Source of the DNA: DASZYF01 sp035545535
GTDB taxonomy: Bacteria > Actinomycetota > Actinomycetes > Mycobacteriales > CAJCIY01
Reading direction: 5' to 3'
Assembly: GCA_035545535.1 (NCBI GenBank)
Contig: DASZYF010000223.1
Coordinates: 1 to 24,505 of the forward strand
DNA: 24,505 nucleotides
This document shows, piece after piece, positions 15,764 through 23,328 of this stretch. The translations under genes were made by a program, and so were the position numbers. Position 1 is the first letter of the stretch; each line of letters starts with the position of its first letter. A model generated the notes under the pieces. It was not told the DNA's origin, ran no database searches, and worked only from the letters and a program-made list of their open reading frames with translations.

Positions 15764-15769
15764 AACGCT
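15764..15769 (+). promoter_or_regulatory. Candidate leaderless -10 element (AACGCT)
   Basis: AACGCT ends six bases before GTG 15776 and keeps the A at position 2 and T at position 6 shared by all eight such sites. It is a weaker match than the TAGGGT and TAAGGT sites. Confidence 0.42.
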
Positions 15770-15775
15770 GCCCCG

Positions 15776-17521
15776 GTGACCGGCACCGACGCATCGCGCC
15801 GTGCCGTCGGCGCGGTCACGGCGGGTGCCGCCGTGGCGTACGCCGCGTTCATCGGCACGAGCGGCTTCAGCGTCGGCGGGCGCACCTACTTCTCGCTGTT
15901 CGACGACGCGATGATCTCGATGCGGTACGCGCACAACCTCGCCGACGGGCACGGCCTGGTCTGGAACCCCGGTCAGCGCGTCGAAGGCTTCACCAACCCG
16001 CTCTGGACCCTCGTCATGGCGGGGGTGCACTGGCTGCCCATCCCGCTTCGGTTCACCTCGCTCGCAGTGATGTTCATCTCCGCCGCGCTCCTTCTCCTGC
16101 AGCTGCCCGTGACCGCAGCGCTCGCGCGGCGCATCGTGCCCGGGCGCCCGCGCATCCAGCTCGCCGCGGTGATCGGCGTCGCCGCCTACTACCCGCTCGT
16201 GTTCTGGTCGCTGCGCGGCATGGAGGTCGGGCTGCTGTCGGCGCTGCTGAGCACCGCCCTTCTCCTCGTCGCGCGCCTGCACGAGGGCGAACGCGGCCGG
16301 GACGTCGTCGCGCTCGCCGTCGTGCTGTCGCTGGCGCTCGCGACGCGGCTCGACGCCGCGATCCCCGTCGCGATCCTCGTCATCGCCGCGGGCCGGATGA
16401 CGACCGGTGTGCGCTGGCGCACCTTCGCCGTGCTCGGCGTGGTCACCGGTGGGGTCCTCGTCGGGACCGAGCTCGCGCGCCATGCGTACTACCACGCGTG
16501 GCTGCCCAACACGTACTACCTGAAGGTGCAGGGCATCAGCACGACCACGCGGCTGCACGGCGGCGTGGACATGATCGTGCGCCTCGTCGCGGTCGAGGCG
16601 CTGCCGCTCGTGCTGCTGGTCGGCGCCGGCATCTGGTTCGCGCGCCGCACGTGGTCGCCCCTCGTCGTCACATGCATCGGGCTTCTCGGCGCGCAGGTCG
16701 CGTACGCGGTCTACGTCGGGGGCGACGCGTGGGAGTCACTCGACTTCAGCGACCGCTACATCACGACGATGACGGTGCCCGCGTTCCTGCTCATCGCGGC
16801 AGGTCTGGCCGGGCTCGCCGACGTGCCCGCACGGGTGCTCGCGGTCCTCGGCGGGGCGACGCTCGTGCTGCTCGCCCTCGACCTGGTCGTCACCCGTGCG
16901 CGTTACGCGAAGGGCCCCTCGGTGCACGCGCGCGCGACGTGGCTCGTGCACCGCTCGGCATCGTCGATCCTCGTCATCGCGGCGGTCATCGCCGTCGCGG
17001 GGGTCGTGCTCGCGCTGGCGGGCAGCCGCTCGAGCGGGGGCGCATCGGAGCGCGTGGCTCTCGCCGGGGCCGCGGTGCTCACCGTGCTCACGCTCGTGCA
17101 GCCGGTGTGGTCGTGGGTCCACCGCGACGACGTGACGTTCCTGTTCGACAAGCGCGAGACGCGTGTGGGCGTCGCGCTGGCCGCCGCCGCGCCTCCCGGG
17201 ACCACGGTGGCTCTGTCCTTCGCGGGAGCTCCGGCGTACTTCAGCCAGCTCCCGGCCCTCGACATGCTCGGGAAGATGGACCCGGTGATCGCACACGAAC
17301 CGAGCCACCCGGTGCCGTTCCGGCCGGGCCACACGAAGTGGGACTACGCCTACGTCGCGCGGCAGCACCCCGACGTGATCCTCGACCTCTACATGGCGAC
17401 GGCGGCGGACAAGGCCGCGTTCACCGCCGCGGGCTACACGACGCTGCCGAACGGGCTGCGCGCCCGCACCGATGTGGGGCTCGACCTGACGCGGCTCGCC
17501 GCCGTACCGCTGGGCGGCTGA
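15776..17521 (+). CDS. GT-C superfamily membrane glycosyltransferase, AftB-like
   Basis: This 581-residue polytopic membrane protein has roughly ten or more hydrophobic helices. The first extracytoplasmic loop has SLFDDAMISMRYAHNLADGHG (Asp43-Asp44), then VWNPGQRVEGFTNPLW. This pairing of an acidic motif with an E-G-F-T-N-P loop is typical of GT-C enzymes related to mycobacterial AftB, which use polyprenyl-phosphate sugars outside the membrane. A C-terminal region after about residue 450 looks largely soluble and extracytoplasmic. GTG 15776 is chosen for its leaderless -10 element and because the first helix follows directly. It is divergent from a methyltransferase and 35 bases upstream of a GT2 gene that could make its lipid-linked donor. 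Arabinose is the donor for AftB; here the sugar is not known. Confidence 0.82.
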   Translation: MTGTDASRRAVGAVTAGAAVAYAAFIGTSGFSVGGRTYFSLFDDAMISMRYAHNLADGHGLVWNPGQRVEGFTNPLWTLVMAGVHWLPIPLRFTSLAVMFISAALLLLQLPVTAALARRIVPGRPRIQLAAVIGVAAYYPLVFWSLRGMEVGLLSALLSTALLLVARLHEGERGRDVVALAVVLSLALATRLDAAIPVAILVIAAGRMTTGVRWRTFAVLGVVTGGVLVGTELARHAYYHAWLPNTYYLKVQGISTTTRLHGGVDMIVRLVAVEALPLVLLVGAGIWFARRTWSPLVVTCIGLLGAQVAYAVYVGGDAWESLDFSDRYITTMTVPAFLLIAAGLAGLADVPARVLAVLGGATLVLLALDLVVTRARYAKGPSVHARATWLVHRSASSILVIAAVIAVAGVVLALAGSRSSGGASERVALAGAAVLTVLTLVQPVWSWVHRDDVTFLFDKRETRVGVALAAAAPPGTTVALSFAGAPAYFSQLPALDMLGKMDPVIAHEPSHPVPFRPGHTKWDYAYVARQHPDVILDLYMATAADKAAFTAAGYTTLPNGLRARTDVGLDLTRLAAVPLGG

Positions 17522-17544
17522 GCACACGGCTGCGCAGCGGCTGC

Positions 17545-17550
17545 CAGGAT
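17545..17550 (+). promoter_or_regulatory. Candidate leaderless -10 element (CAGGAT)
   Basis: CAGGAT ends six bases before GTG 17557. It supports a separate transcript for the GT2 gene and sets its start within a longer open frame. Confidence 0.5.
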
Positions 17551-17556
17551 GGCAAC

Positions 17557-18333
17557 GTGCCCGCGCCGCCGACACGTCACGGCATCTCCGTGGTGCTCCC
17601 CGCGTTCAACGAGCAAGACAACATCGCGACCGCTGTCATGGCCGCGACGACGGTGGGCACCACCCTGTTCGCGGACCATGAGGTGATCGTCGTCGACGAC
17701 GGCTCGAGCGACCGGACGGCGGAGCTGGTGCGCACGATGGCGCGGGCGGACCCCGCCATCGTGCTCGTGCAGCACGACCGCAACCGCGGGTACGGCGAGG
17801 CGCTGCGTTCGGGGTTCCGCGCCGCGACCAAGGACCTGATCTTCTTCACCGACGCCGACAACCAGTTCGACATGTGGGAGCTCGAGCGGTTCGTCCCGTG
17901 GATCGACACGGCGTCGGTCGTCGCCGGCTACCGGGTCAACCGCGAGGACACCTTCGTCCGCAGGCTCAACGCGCGCGGGTGGAACCTGCTCGTGCGGAGC
18001 CTGTTCTGCGTGCCGGTGCGGGACATCGACTGCGCGTTCAAGCTCTTCCGGCGGGAGGTCTTCGACGTCATCGACCTCGAGAGCGTCGGTGCCATGGTCA
18101 ACACCGAGCTGATGGTGAAGGTCGGCCGCTCCGGTGTCGGCATCGTCGAGATCGGCGTGCGGCACCTGCCCCGCCGCGCAGGCGTCGCCCGCGGCGCGCA
18201 CCCGCGCGTGATCGCCCGCGCGCTGCGCGAGGTCGTCAGCCTGTACCGACAGCTGCACGACGCGGGTGTCGAGGACACGCCGGGCATCTACACGACACCG
18301 CCGGAGCGGCGCCGGCGCACCGCGCTGCGATGA
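17557..18333 (+). CDS. Glycosyltransferase family 2, polyprenyl-phosphate sugar synthase type
   Basis: This 258-residue GT-A fold enzyme resembles dolichol/polyprenyl-phosphate mannosyl- or glucosyltransferases (DPM1/Ppm1-like). ISVVLPAFNEQDNI opens the domain. VIVVDDGSSDRT binds the nucleotide (Asp47-Asp48), NRGYGEALRSGF is a family hallmark, and FTDADNQFD gives the metal-binding DxD (Asp99, Asp101). DIDCAFKLFRREVF and the late NTELMVKV match the same group. No transmembrane tail is present. The product would be a polyprenyl-phosphate sugar, the donor class used by GT-C enzymes such as the one encoded just upstream. GTG 17557 starts the conserved region with a -10-like hexamer in place. The open frame extends upstream to 15760, but only as a shadow of the previous gene. 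Confidence 0.88.
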   Translation: MPAPPTRHGISVVLPAFNEQDNIATAVMAATTVGTTLFADHEVIVVDDGSSDRTAELVRTMARADPAIVLVQHDRNRGYGEALRSGFRAATKDLIFFTDADNQFDMWELERFVPWIDTASVVAGYRVNREDTFVRRLNARGWNLLVRSLFCVPVRDIDCAFKLFRREVFDVIDLESVGAMVNTELMVKVGRSGVGIVEIGVRHLPRRAGVARGAHPRVIARALREVVSLYRQLHDAGVEDTPGIYTTPPERRRRTALR

Positions 18334-18349
18334 CCCGCGTGGCCGGCTG

Positions 18350-20053
18350 ATGGACCGTCCTCTCATCGTGCACGTCGTCGAACCGGACGACGCGCAGTCA
18401 GCCGAGCTCGTCGCGGCACTGACCGCCACCCGAGCCGCCGTGCTGCCCCCAGGGCCGCTGCGGCGCACGGACCGGCTGCGGCTGTCGACGGCGCGCGCCG
18501 TCGTGGCGCACGGAGAGAGCACCGCGGGCACGGCCCGCTTGATCGCCGCCGCCCTGCACCGGCCGTGGATCGCGCGCGACTGCCGCTCCACCCAGGGCAG
18601 TGCCGTCCGGCTCACGTCCGGACCGGCCGACGCGGGTGCGCGCCGCATCGCGCCGGCGATCCGCCTGCAGCCCCCGCCGACGGCGCGGGACGGGGTCGTG
18701 CACCTCGACGGCGACGCCGATGCACTGGAGCTCGAGGTGCCGCCCCAGATCGTCGTCGCATCGGCCGGTGCCTCCAGCCTCGACCTGCTGCGTGCGCAGG
18801 AACGCGGATGCGTCGTCATCGCCCTCCCCGGCAGCGACGCGCAGGCCGTGGTGGCGCCCGGGCTGCCGCCGGCCGCTGACGACGACGCCGCGCAGGCGAT
18901 CGCGCGGGACCTCGTCGACGACCCCGACCGGCTCGCGTCGCTGTCCCGGCAGGCGCGCGCGCACGTCGTGCTGCACCACGAGCTGGGCAGCGTCGCCGCC
19001 GACCTCGACACCGTCCTGCGCGCCGTCGCCGGCGGCGCCCCGGTGCCCGCGATCGCACAGTCGCGCACGACCCTGCCACGCGTGACGGTCCTGATGCCGA
19101 CGTTCCGGCGCAAGGCCCTGCTGTCCCGCGCGCTCGCGGCGATCGCCGCGCAGACCTACCCTGCGGAGCTCGTGCAGGTCGTCGTCGTGGACAACGGCAG
19201 TGGTGACGACAGCGCGGAGCCGGCGCGGGCCATCGCCGAGGTCGTCACCCTGCCGGAGAACGCCTACGTGCCGGACGCGCGCAACGCCGCCCTCGGCCGC
19301 GCCGACGGCGAGATCGTCGCGTTCACCGACGACGACTGCCGGCCGGAGCCGACGTGGCTCGAGTGCCTCGTCGCGGGCTTCCGCGACGGGGTCGGGCTCG
19401 TGCAGGGCCAGACCCGGCCCGACCCGGCCCAGCCGTTCCCGCCCTTGGCCCGGAGCCAGTCGACACCGTGCGAGTTCGGCCTCTACGAGACGGCGAACAT
19501 CGCGTACTCGCGCGCGGCGCTCGGGCTGGACTCCGGCGTACCCGCGTTCCGCTCCGACCTGCCCGCCGAGCTCACCGCGACCTTTGGCGATCGCTTCCGG
19601 CGCGACCCGTTCGGCGAGGACACCGACCTCGGCTGGCGCGTGCGACGAGGCCCGTTCACCACCCGCTTCGCGGTGACGGCGACGGTGCACCACGAGGTGT
19701 TCCCGCCCGACCTCGACTACCTGCTCCGCCGGGCCCGCGTCTCGGCCGGGTTCCCGCTCATGGTCAAGCGCGTCCCCGAGCTGCGCCGCACCTTCCTCAC
19801 CGGCGGCGTCGCGCTCGGCCGCCACCGCATCGGCATCTGGCTGGCTCTGCTCGGCACGCTGCACGCGCTGATCACCCGCCGGCCGCGGGCTCTCGCTCTG
19901 GTGCTGCCGTGGCTGTGGGTGCGAGCGCGCCCGTTGTCACCCGGGGGGCGGCGCGCGCGCATCAAGGCGCTGCCGGCCTACCTGAAGGTCGACCTCGTCG
20001 AGTCGGCGGCGCTGGCGGAAGGGTCCGTGCGCGCGCGCAACGTCGTGCTCTGA
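18350..20053 (+). CDS. Two-domain glycosyltransferase: degenerate GT-B-like N-terminus plus family 2 GT
   Basis: This is a 567-residue protein. From residue 245 a family 2 GT-A domain is clear: VTVLMPTFRRKALLSRAL, VVVVDNGSGDDS, the acidic FTDDDCRPEPTWLE (Asp327-Asp329), then FGEDTDLGWRVR with Glu423-Asp424 as the likely catalytic region. Two hydrophobic stretches near the C-terminus (IGIWLALLGTLHALI, ALALVLPWLWV) may anchor it to the membrane. Residues 1-235 look like a shrunken GT4-type domain. ASSLDLLRAQERGCVVIALPG and the LVDDPDRLASLSRQARAHVV helix resemble the donor half of GT4 proteins, but the catalytic glutamate pair and glycine loop are missing. It may act as a binding or regulatory module. 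ATG 18350 is chosen as the first start after the upstream gene; its ribosome-binding site is weak. Confidence 0.82.
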   Translation: MDRPLIVHVVEPDDAQSAELVAALTATRAAVLPPGPLRRTDRLRLSTARAVVAHGESTAGTARLIAAALHRPWIARDCRSTQGSAVRLTSGPADAGARRIAPAIRLQPPPTARDGVVHLDGDADALELEVPPQIVVASAGASSLDLLRAQERGCVVIALPGSDAQAVVAPGLPPAADDDAAQAIARDLVDDPDRLASLSRQARAHVVLHHELGSVAADLDTVLRAVAGGAPVPAIAQSRTTLPRVTVLMPTFRRKALLSRALAAIAAQTYPAELVQVVVVDNGSGDDSAEPARAIAEVVTLPENAYVPDARNAALGRADGEIVAFTDDDCRPEPTWLECLVAGFRDGVGLVQGQTRPDPAQPFPPLARSQSTPCEFGLYETANIAYSRAALGLDSGVPAFRSDLPAELTATFGDRFRRDPFGEDTDLGWRVRRGPFTTRFAVTATVHHEVFPPDLDYLLRRARVSAGFPLMVKRVPELRRTFLTGGVALGRHRIGIWLALLGTLHALITRRPRALALVLPWLWVRARPLSPGGRRARIKALPAYLKVDLVESAALAEGSVRARNVVL

Positions 20054-20078
20054 GCGCCCGTCCTCCGAGCCGCACCGG

Positions 20079-21284
20079 TCAGCCCTCGAGGCGCGACAGG
20101 CGGGGCGGCGTCATCTCCGCCCCGTCGACGGTGATCGTCGGTGCCATGTCGACGATCCCGCCGTGCCCGGCCATGAAGTTCGTGACGCTGAAGCGCATCG
20201 GCAGCGTCTCGGCGATGAACGGCTGCCCGGCGACGAACACCATCGCGCGGATCGCGTAGTCACCGGACAGCAGGTTCAGCGTCAGGTCGAGCTCGGCGTC
20301 GAGCGGCTTGTCAGGTCCGTGCGTCGTCGGGATGTCGTTCGAGCGCACGTAGGACACGGCCTCACCGTCGGCCCGCTGCACGACGGCCATCACGACGAGC
20401 TTGTCGTAGTCGCGGTGCAGCGTCGCCCGCAGCTTGAGGCGGACCCGGTCGCCGGTGTTGAAGTGCCGCTGCACCGTGCCGTTCGCGTCGTGCAGGCTCA
20501 TCGCGATCTTCGAGCTGCTCGCCACGCCGGTCTCGGCCACGGCGTCGCGCTCCTGCTCGCGCTGCAGGATGTCCTGGTAGGTGGAGATGGCGTCCTCGAC
20601 CGTCCCGTCCACCTGCATGCGGCCGCCGTGCATGACGATCGCACGGGCCGTGAGGCGCGAGAGCATCTCGAGGTTGTGCGTCACGACGAGGATCGATGCG
20701 CCGGACTGCTGGATCTCGCGCAGCTTGTCGTTGCACTTGAGCTGGAAGCCCATGTCGCCGACGGCGAGGATCTCGTCGACGAGCATGACCTCGGGCTCGG
20801 TGTGGATCGCCACCGCGAACGCCAGCCGCAGGAACATGCCCGACGAGTAGTACTTCACCGGCGACTCGAGGAACGACTCGATCTCGCTGAACGCGACGAT
20901 GGAGTCGAAGCGGTCGCGCACCTGCTTCTCGGTGAGCCCGAGCAGCTGCCCGTTGACGAGCACGTTCTCGCGTCCGGTCAGCTCAGGGTTGAAGCCGACA
21001 CCAACGCCGATGAGCGGGGCGATTCGCCCGCGCACGCGCAACGTGCCCTCGGTCGGTGCGGACACCCCCGAGAGCACGCGGATGAGCGTCGTCTTGCCCG
21101 CCCCGTTACGGCCGATGACGCCGATCGTCTCGCCCGCGTCGAGGCCGAACGTGACACCCCGCAGGGCCCAGAGCTCCTGCTTGCGCGCGCGCTTCGCGGC
21201 CTGGCCGATGCGCCGCATGAGCGTCGGAGTGCCGCTGTCGATGCGGAACCGCTTGCCGACACCGTCCAGCTCGAGGCGCCTCAC
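20079..21284 (-). CDS. wzt: Polysaccharide ABC exporter ATPase (Wzt) with C-terminal glycan-binding domain
   Basis: This 401-residue ATPase powers export of a lipid-linked polysaccharide across the cytoplasmic membrane. Walker A is GRNGAGKT (58-65), and the Q-loop region GVGVGFNPELTGRENV follows. The signature is YSSGM (146-150) rather than LSGGQ, as is typical of Wzt/TagH-type ATPases. Walker B is VMLVDE (166-171) and the switch is His203. After the nucleotide-binding domain, about 150 residues (from about 250) form the beta-rich Wzt C-terminal domain, which in known systems recognises the modified end of the glycan. GTG 21284 overlaps the wzm stop by four bases, so both subunits are co-translated. 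Presence of this domain suggests selective export of a capped chain, and methyltransferases in the window are candidate capping enzymes. Confidence 0.93.
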   Translation of the reverse strand: MRRLELDGVGKRFRIDSGTPTLMRRIGQAAKRARKQELWALRGVTFGLDAGETIGVIGRNGAGKTTLIRVLSGVSAPTEGTLRVRGRIAPLIGVGVGFNPELTGRENVLVNGQLLGLTEKQVRDRFDSIVAFSEIESFLESPVKYYSSGMFLRLAFAVAIHTEPEVMLVDEILAVGDMGFQLKCNDKLREIQQSGASILVVTHNLEMLSRLTARAIVMHGGRMQVDGTVEDAISTYQDILQREQERDAVAETGVASSSKIAMSLHDANGTVQRHFNTGDRVRLKLRATLHRDYDKLVVMAVVQRADGEAVSYVRSNDIPTTHGPDKPLDAELDLTLNLLSGDYAIRAMVFVAGQPFIAETLPMRFSVTNFMAGHGGIVDMAPTITVDGAEMTPPRLSRLEG

Positions 21285-22117
21285 AGCCGGTCACACGCGA
21301 CACGGTCGTAGCGCGAGTACGCGAGGACCGCGATCGTCAGCAGCCCGACGAGCCAGGCGCCGGTGGCGAGCAGCGAGGGCTCGAGGCCGTCGGCCTGACC
21401 GAGGAAGCACCAGTGCGAGAGCTGCACGATGCCGGTCACCGGGTTCGCCTCGATGTACGGGCGCAGGCCGTGCGCCAGGTGCAGCGGGTAGATGATCGGC
21501 GTCGCGTACATCCACACGAGCATCGACGCGGTGATCAGGTAGCGGACGTCGCGGGCGTACACGTGGGCGAGCGCGACGACCGAGGCGAACGCCGAGGTGA
21601 ACAGGAAGTTCAGCAGGACGACGAGCGGCAGCGCGAGCAGCTGGACGTGGTAGCTCGAGTGCGGGAACGCGGGCAGCAGCAGCACGGCGACGACGAGGGT
21701 GAGAGCACCCGTCACCAGCGCGGCCATCGGCGCCAGCATCGGCAGGATCAGCCGCGGGAAGTACACGCGGCCCGCGATGGCGCCGGTGTCCACGATCGCG
21801 GTCGAGCCGCTGGAGATGCCGCTCGAGAACGTCGACCAGACCGCCGTGCCCGACAGCACGTAGAGCGCGTAGCTCTGACCCGGTGCCGCCACGCGCACGA
21901 CGTGCGTGAACACGATCGCGAGCACCACGGTCTGCAGCAGGGGCACGAGCAGGCTCCACAGCAGCCCGAGGAGCGAGCTCCGGTAGCGCGCGAGGTACTC
22001 GTTGCGGGCCAGCACCACCGCCAGCCGCCGGGCCGCCCAGAGCTCGCGCAGCAACCGGCCCGGCGGGGTGCTCTCCCCGGTGAGCCAGAGCTCCGACGTG
22101 ACCGCCTCCGCCGTCAC
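21281..22117 (-). CDS. wzm: Polysaccharide ABC exporter permease (Wzm)
   Basis: This 278-residue ABC-2 type permease pairs with the overlapping wzt. The cytoplasmic N-terminus carries ARNEYLARYRSSLLGLLWSLLVPLLQ, the amphipathic helix and first membrane segment that define Wzm/TagG proteins. Six hydrophobic segments follow the family pattern, including a late VWMYATPIIYPLHLA loop-helix. It transports undecaprenyl-linked or lipid-linked polysaccharide outward. GTG 22117 has a GGAG at about ten bases upstream and a TAGCCT -10 candidate at 22149-22154. A nine-codon open frame starting at 22140 ends across this start (GTGA). It is divergent from a secreted esterase gene, with 205 bases between. 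Confidence 0.92.
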   Translation of the reverse strand: MTAEAVTSELWLTGESTPPGRLLRELWAARRLAVVLARNEYLARYRSSLLGLLWSLLVPLLQTVVLAIVFTHVVRVAAPGQSYALYVLSGTAVWSTFSSGISSGSTAIVDTGAIAGRVYFPRLILPMLAPMAALVTGALTLVVAVLLLPAFPHSSYHVQLLALPLVVLLNFLFTSAFASVVALAHVYARDVRYLITASMLVWMYATPIIYPLHLAHGLRPYIEANPVTGIVQLSHWCFLGQADGLEPSLLATGAWLVGLLTIAVLAYSRYDRVACDRL

Positions 22118-22140
22118 GCTGGGCCGGCTCCGGTGTGCAC
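22114..22140 (-). CDS. Possible eight-residue upstream ORF coupled to wzm
   Basis: GTG at 22140 opens an eight-codon frame (VHTGAGPA) whose TGA overlaps the wzm GTG. The predicted transcription start is only two bases before this GTG. Short near-leaderless ORFs are known in actinobacteria, but this one could be chance. Confidence 0.25.
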   Translation of the reverse strand: MHTGAGPA

Positions 22141-22148
22141 GAGAGGTG

Positions 22149-22154
22149 AGGCTA
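22149..22154 (-). promoter_or_regulatory. Candidate -10 element (TAGCCT) of wzm-wzt
   Basis: TAGCCT is identical to the hexamer before the sulfotransferase at 14885. With the same six-base offset, transcription would start at 22142, about 25 bases before the wzm GTG. Confidence 0.5.
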
Positions 22155-22199
22155 CTTGCGCAACGGGCGTCACCTACCCGGGCGTGGGGGGTGGGGTTG

Positions 22200-22211
22200 G
22201 CCCGATCGGGC
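22200..22211. promoter_or_regulatory. 12-bp perfect palindrome in the wzm/esterase divergent region
   Basis: GCCCGATCGGGC is a perfect palindrome in the 205-base gap between wzm and the esterase gene. A related GGCCGATCGGGG occurs upstream of the acyltransferase at 23329. Either an operator or a chance GC-rich palindrome. Confidence 0.25.
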
Positions 22212-22281
22212 TAGATCCGCTGCGTCATCCGGCCGACGTTCGCACGTTCGCCTGTCCGGACGAGCCCGCCCACGTTCCCTT

Positions 22282-22297
22282 GAGGTTCCGCAACCTC
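22282..22297 (+). promoter_or_regulatory. Inverted repeat upstream of the esterase gene
   Basis: GAGGTT (22282-22287) and AACCTC (22292-22297) are exact inverted repeats around CCGC, 25 bases before ATG 22323. They could be an operator or a hairpin in the leader just ahead of the Shine-Dalgarno GGAG at 22313-22316. No clear -10 was found for this gene. Confidence 0.35.
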
Positions 22298-22322
22298 TGC
22301 TTCCCTGACCCTGGAGCCGAAC

Positions 22323-23261
22323 ATGCGTCGCATCCGCGCGCTCATCGTCCTGTCCCTGCTCGCCCTGATCACCGGCACGACCGCATCCGCCGGCACCGCT
22401 GCCCACGCTGATCCGGTCTCGAACCTCCTGGGCACCGTCACCAGCGCCCTCGGGGTGACGGGCGGCACCGACGACGTGGTGTCCCTGCCGTTCGACGGCG
22501 CCCAGCGCAGCTACCGCGCGTTCGTCCCGACGGACCTCCCCGCCGGGCCACGGCCCGTGGTCGTGTTCCTGCACTGGCTGAGCGGCTCGGCCGCCGATGC
22601 CGAGCAGTCCACCCAGCTCGACGTCGGCGCAACCGTCGCCCATGCGATCGTCGTGTACCCCGACGGCCTCACCCGCTCGTGGAACGCCGGCACCTGCTGC
22701 GCGCCCGCGAGCACCAACGGCAACGACGATGTCGGGTTCATCGACGCCGTGCTCGACGACGTGTCCGGACGCTTCTCCGTCGACGCTTCGCGCATCGCGG
22801 TGGGCGGCTTCTCGAACGGCGGGATGCTCGCCTATCGGTACGCGTGCGAGCGTTCGGCGCGGGTGACCACCTTCTTCATGGGCTCGGCCGTCCCGCTCAG
22901 CTCGACCTGCCACTTCGACCAGCCGGTGGCGATCCTGGACATGCAGGGCGCGAACGACACGACGGTCCCGTGGGCCGGCACCCGGACGTCGTCACTCGTC
23001 GCCGGCGGCGTGCTGGCCCCGGTGCTGGGCGCCCTCGGCGGCATGGCGTGGTTCGACGGGTGCGGCCCGCTCAGCTCCTCCGTCGTGTCCGCGCTCGTGA
23101 CCCGCTACGTGGCGACGAGCTGCCCGACCGGCGCCTCAGTGACCCTGGAGCGGTCCGCGACGATGCCGCACACGTGGGCGACCGGACCCAACGCGCCGCT
23201 GCTGTACGGCATCGACGAGACCTGGCGCGCTTGGGGCTTCGTCAGCACCCGCTGGCGGTAG
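22323..23261 (+). CDS. Secreted alpha/beta-hydrolase esterase (PHB depolymerase / LpqC-like)
   Basis: This 312-residue exported esterase has a Sec signal peptide: RR at residues 2-3, the hydrophobic core ALIVLSLLALI, and a likely cleavage after AHA near residue 29. RSYRAFVPTDLPAG and PVVVFLHWLSG begin the hydrolase fold. SWNAGTCCAPAS followed by NDDVGFI is characteristic of the poly(hydroxybutyrate) depolymerase / feruloyl-esterase-like family. The triad is Ser164 in GFSNGG, Asp212 in GANDTTVPW and His283 in MPHTW. Several cysteines suggest extracytoplasmic disulfides. ATG 22323 has GGAG six bases upstream. It sits between the exporter and an acyltransferase, so it may remove or remodel acyl groups on the exported glycan. 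Scavenging of external esters is an equally valid reading. Confidence 0.88.
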   Translation: MRRIRALIVLSLLALITGTTASAGTAAHADPVSNLLGTVTSALGVTGGTDDVVSLPFDGAQRSYRAFVPTDLPAGPRPVVVFLHWLSGSAADAEQSTQLDVGATVAHAIVVYPDGLTRSWNAGTCCAPASTNGNDDVGFIDAVLDDVSGRFSVDASRIAVGGFSNGGMLAYRYACERSARVTTFFMGSAVPLSSTCHFDQPVAILDMQGANDTTVPWAGTRTSSLVAGGVLAPVLGALGGMAWFDGCGPLSSSVVSALVTRYVATSCPTGASVTLERSATMPHTWATGPNAPLLYGIDETWRAWGFVSTRWR

Positions 23262-23281
23262 CCCGCGCTCAGCGGCCGATC

Positions 23282-23295
23282 GGGGGAATGCCCCC
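23282..23295 (+). terminator. Short G5/C5 hairpin after the esterase gene
   Basis: GGGGG and CCCCC flank an AATG loop 20 bases after the stop codon and before the next promoter. The stem is short and no T-run follows, so a termination role is weakly supported. Confidence 0.3.
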
Positions 23296-23316
23296 AAACC
23301 GGCACCAATGCCGTGC

Positions 23317-23322
23317 CACCAT
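23317..23322 (+). promoter_or_regulatory. Candidate leaderless -10 element (CACCAT)
   Basis: CACCAT ends six bases before GTG 23329. It keeps A at position 2 and T at position 6 but otherwise departs from TANNNT, so it is among the weakest of the eight sites. Confidence 0.4.
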
Positions 23323-23328
23323 GGCCGG

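Noticed and set aside
15631..15885. N-terminal extension of the minus-strand methyltransferase by 85 codons
   Set aside because: The extension is Ala/Arg/Pro-rich and overlaps the start of the divergent GT-C gene. GTG 15630 has a good AGGAG site and leads directly into the conserved domain.
15760..18333. 857-codon frame suggesting a giant fusion ending in the GT2
   Set aside because: The first 599 codons are an Arg-rich shadow of the GT-C gene. Only the part from GTG 17557 has GT2 motifs.
17434..19113. 559-codon minus-strand frame across the two GT2 genes
   Set aside because: It spans two real genes in antisense and is rich in Ser/Arg/Ala without any motif.
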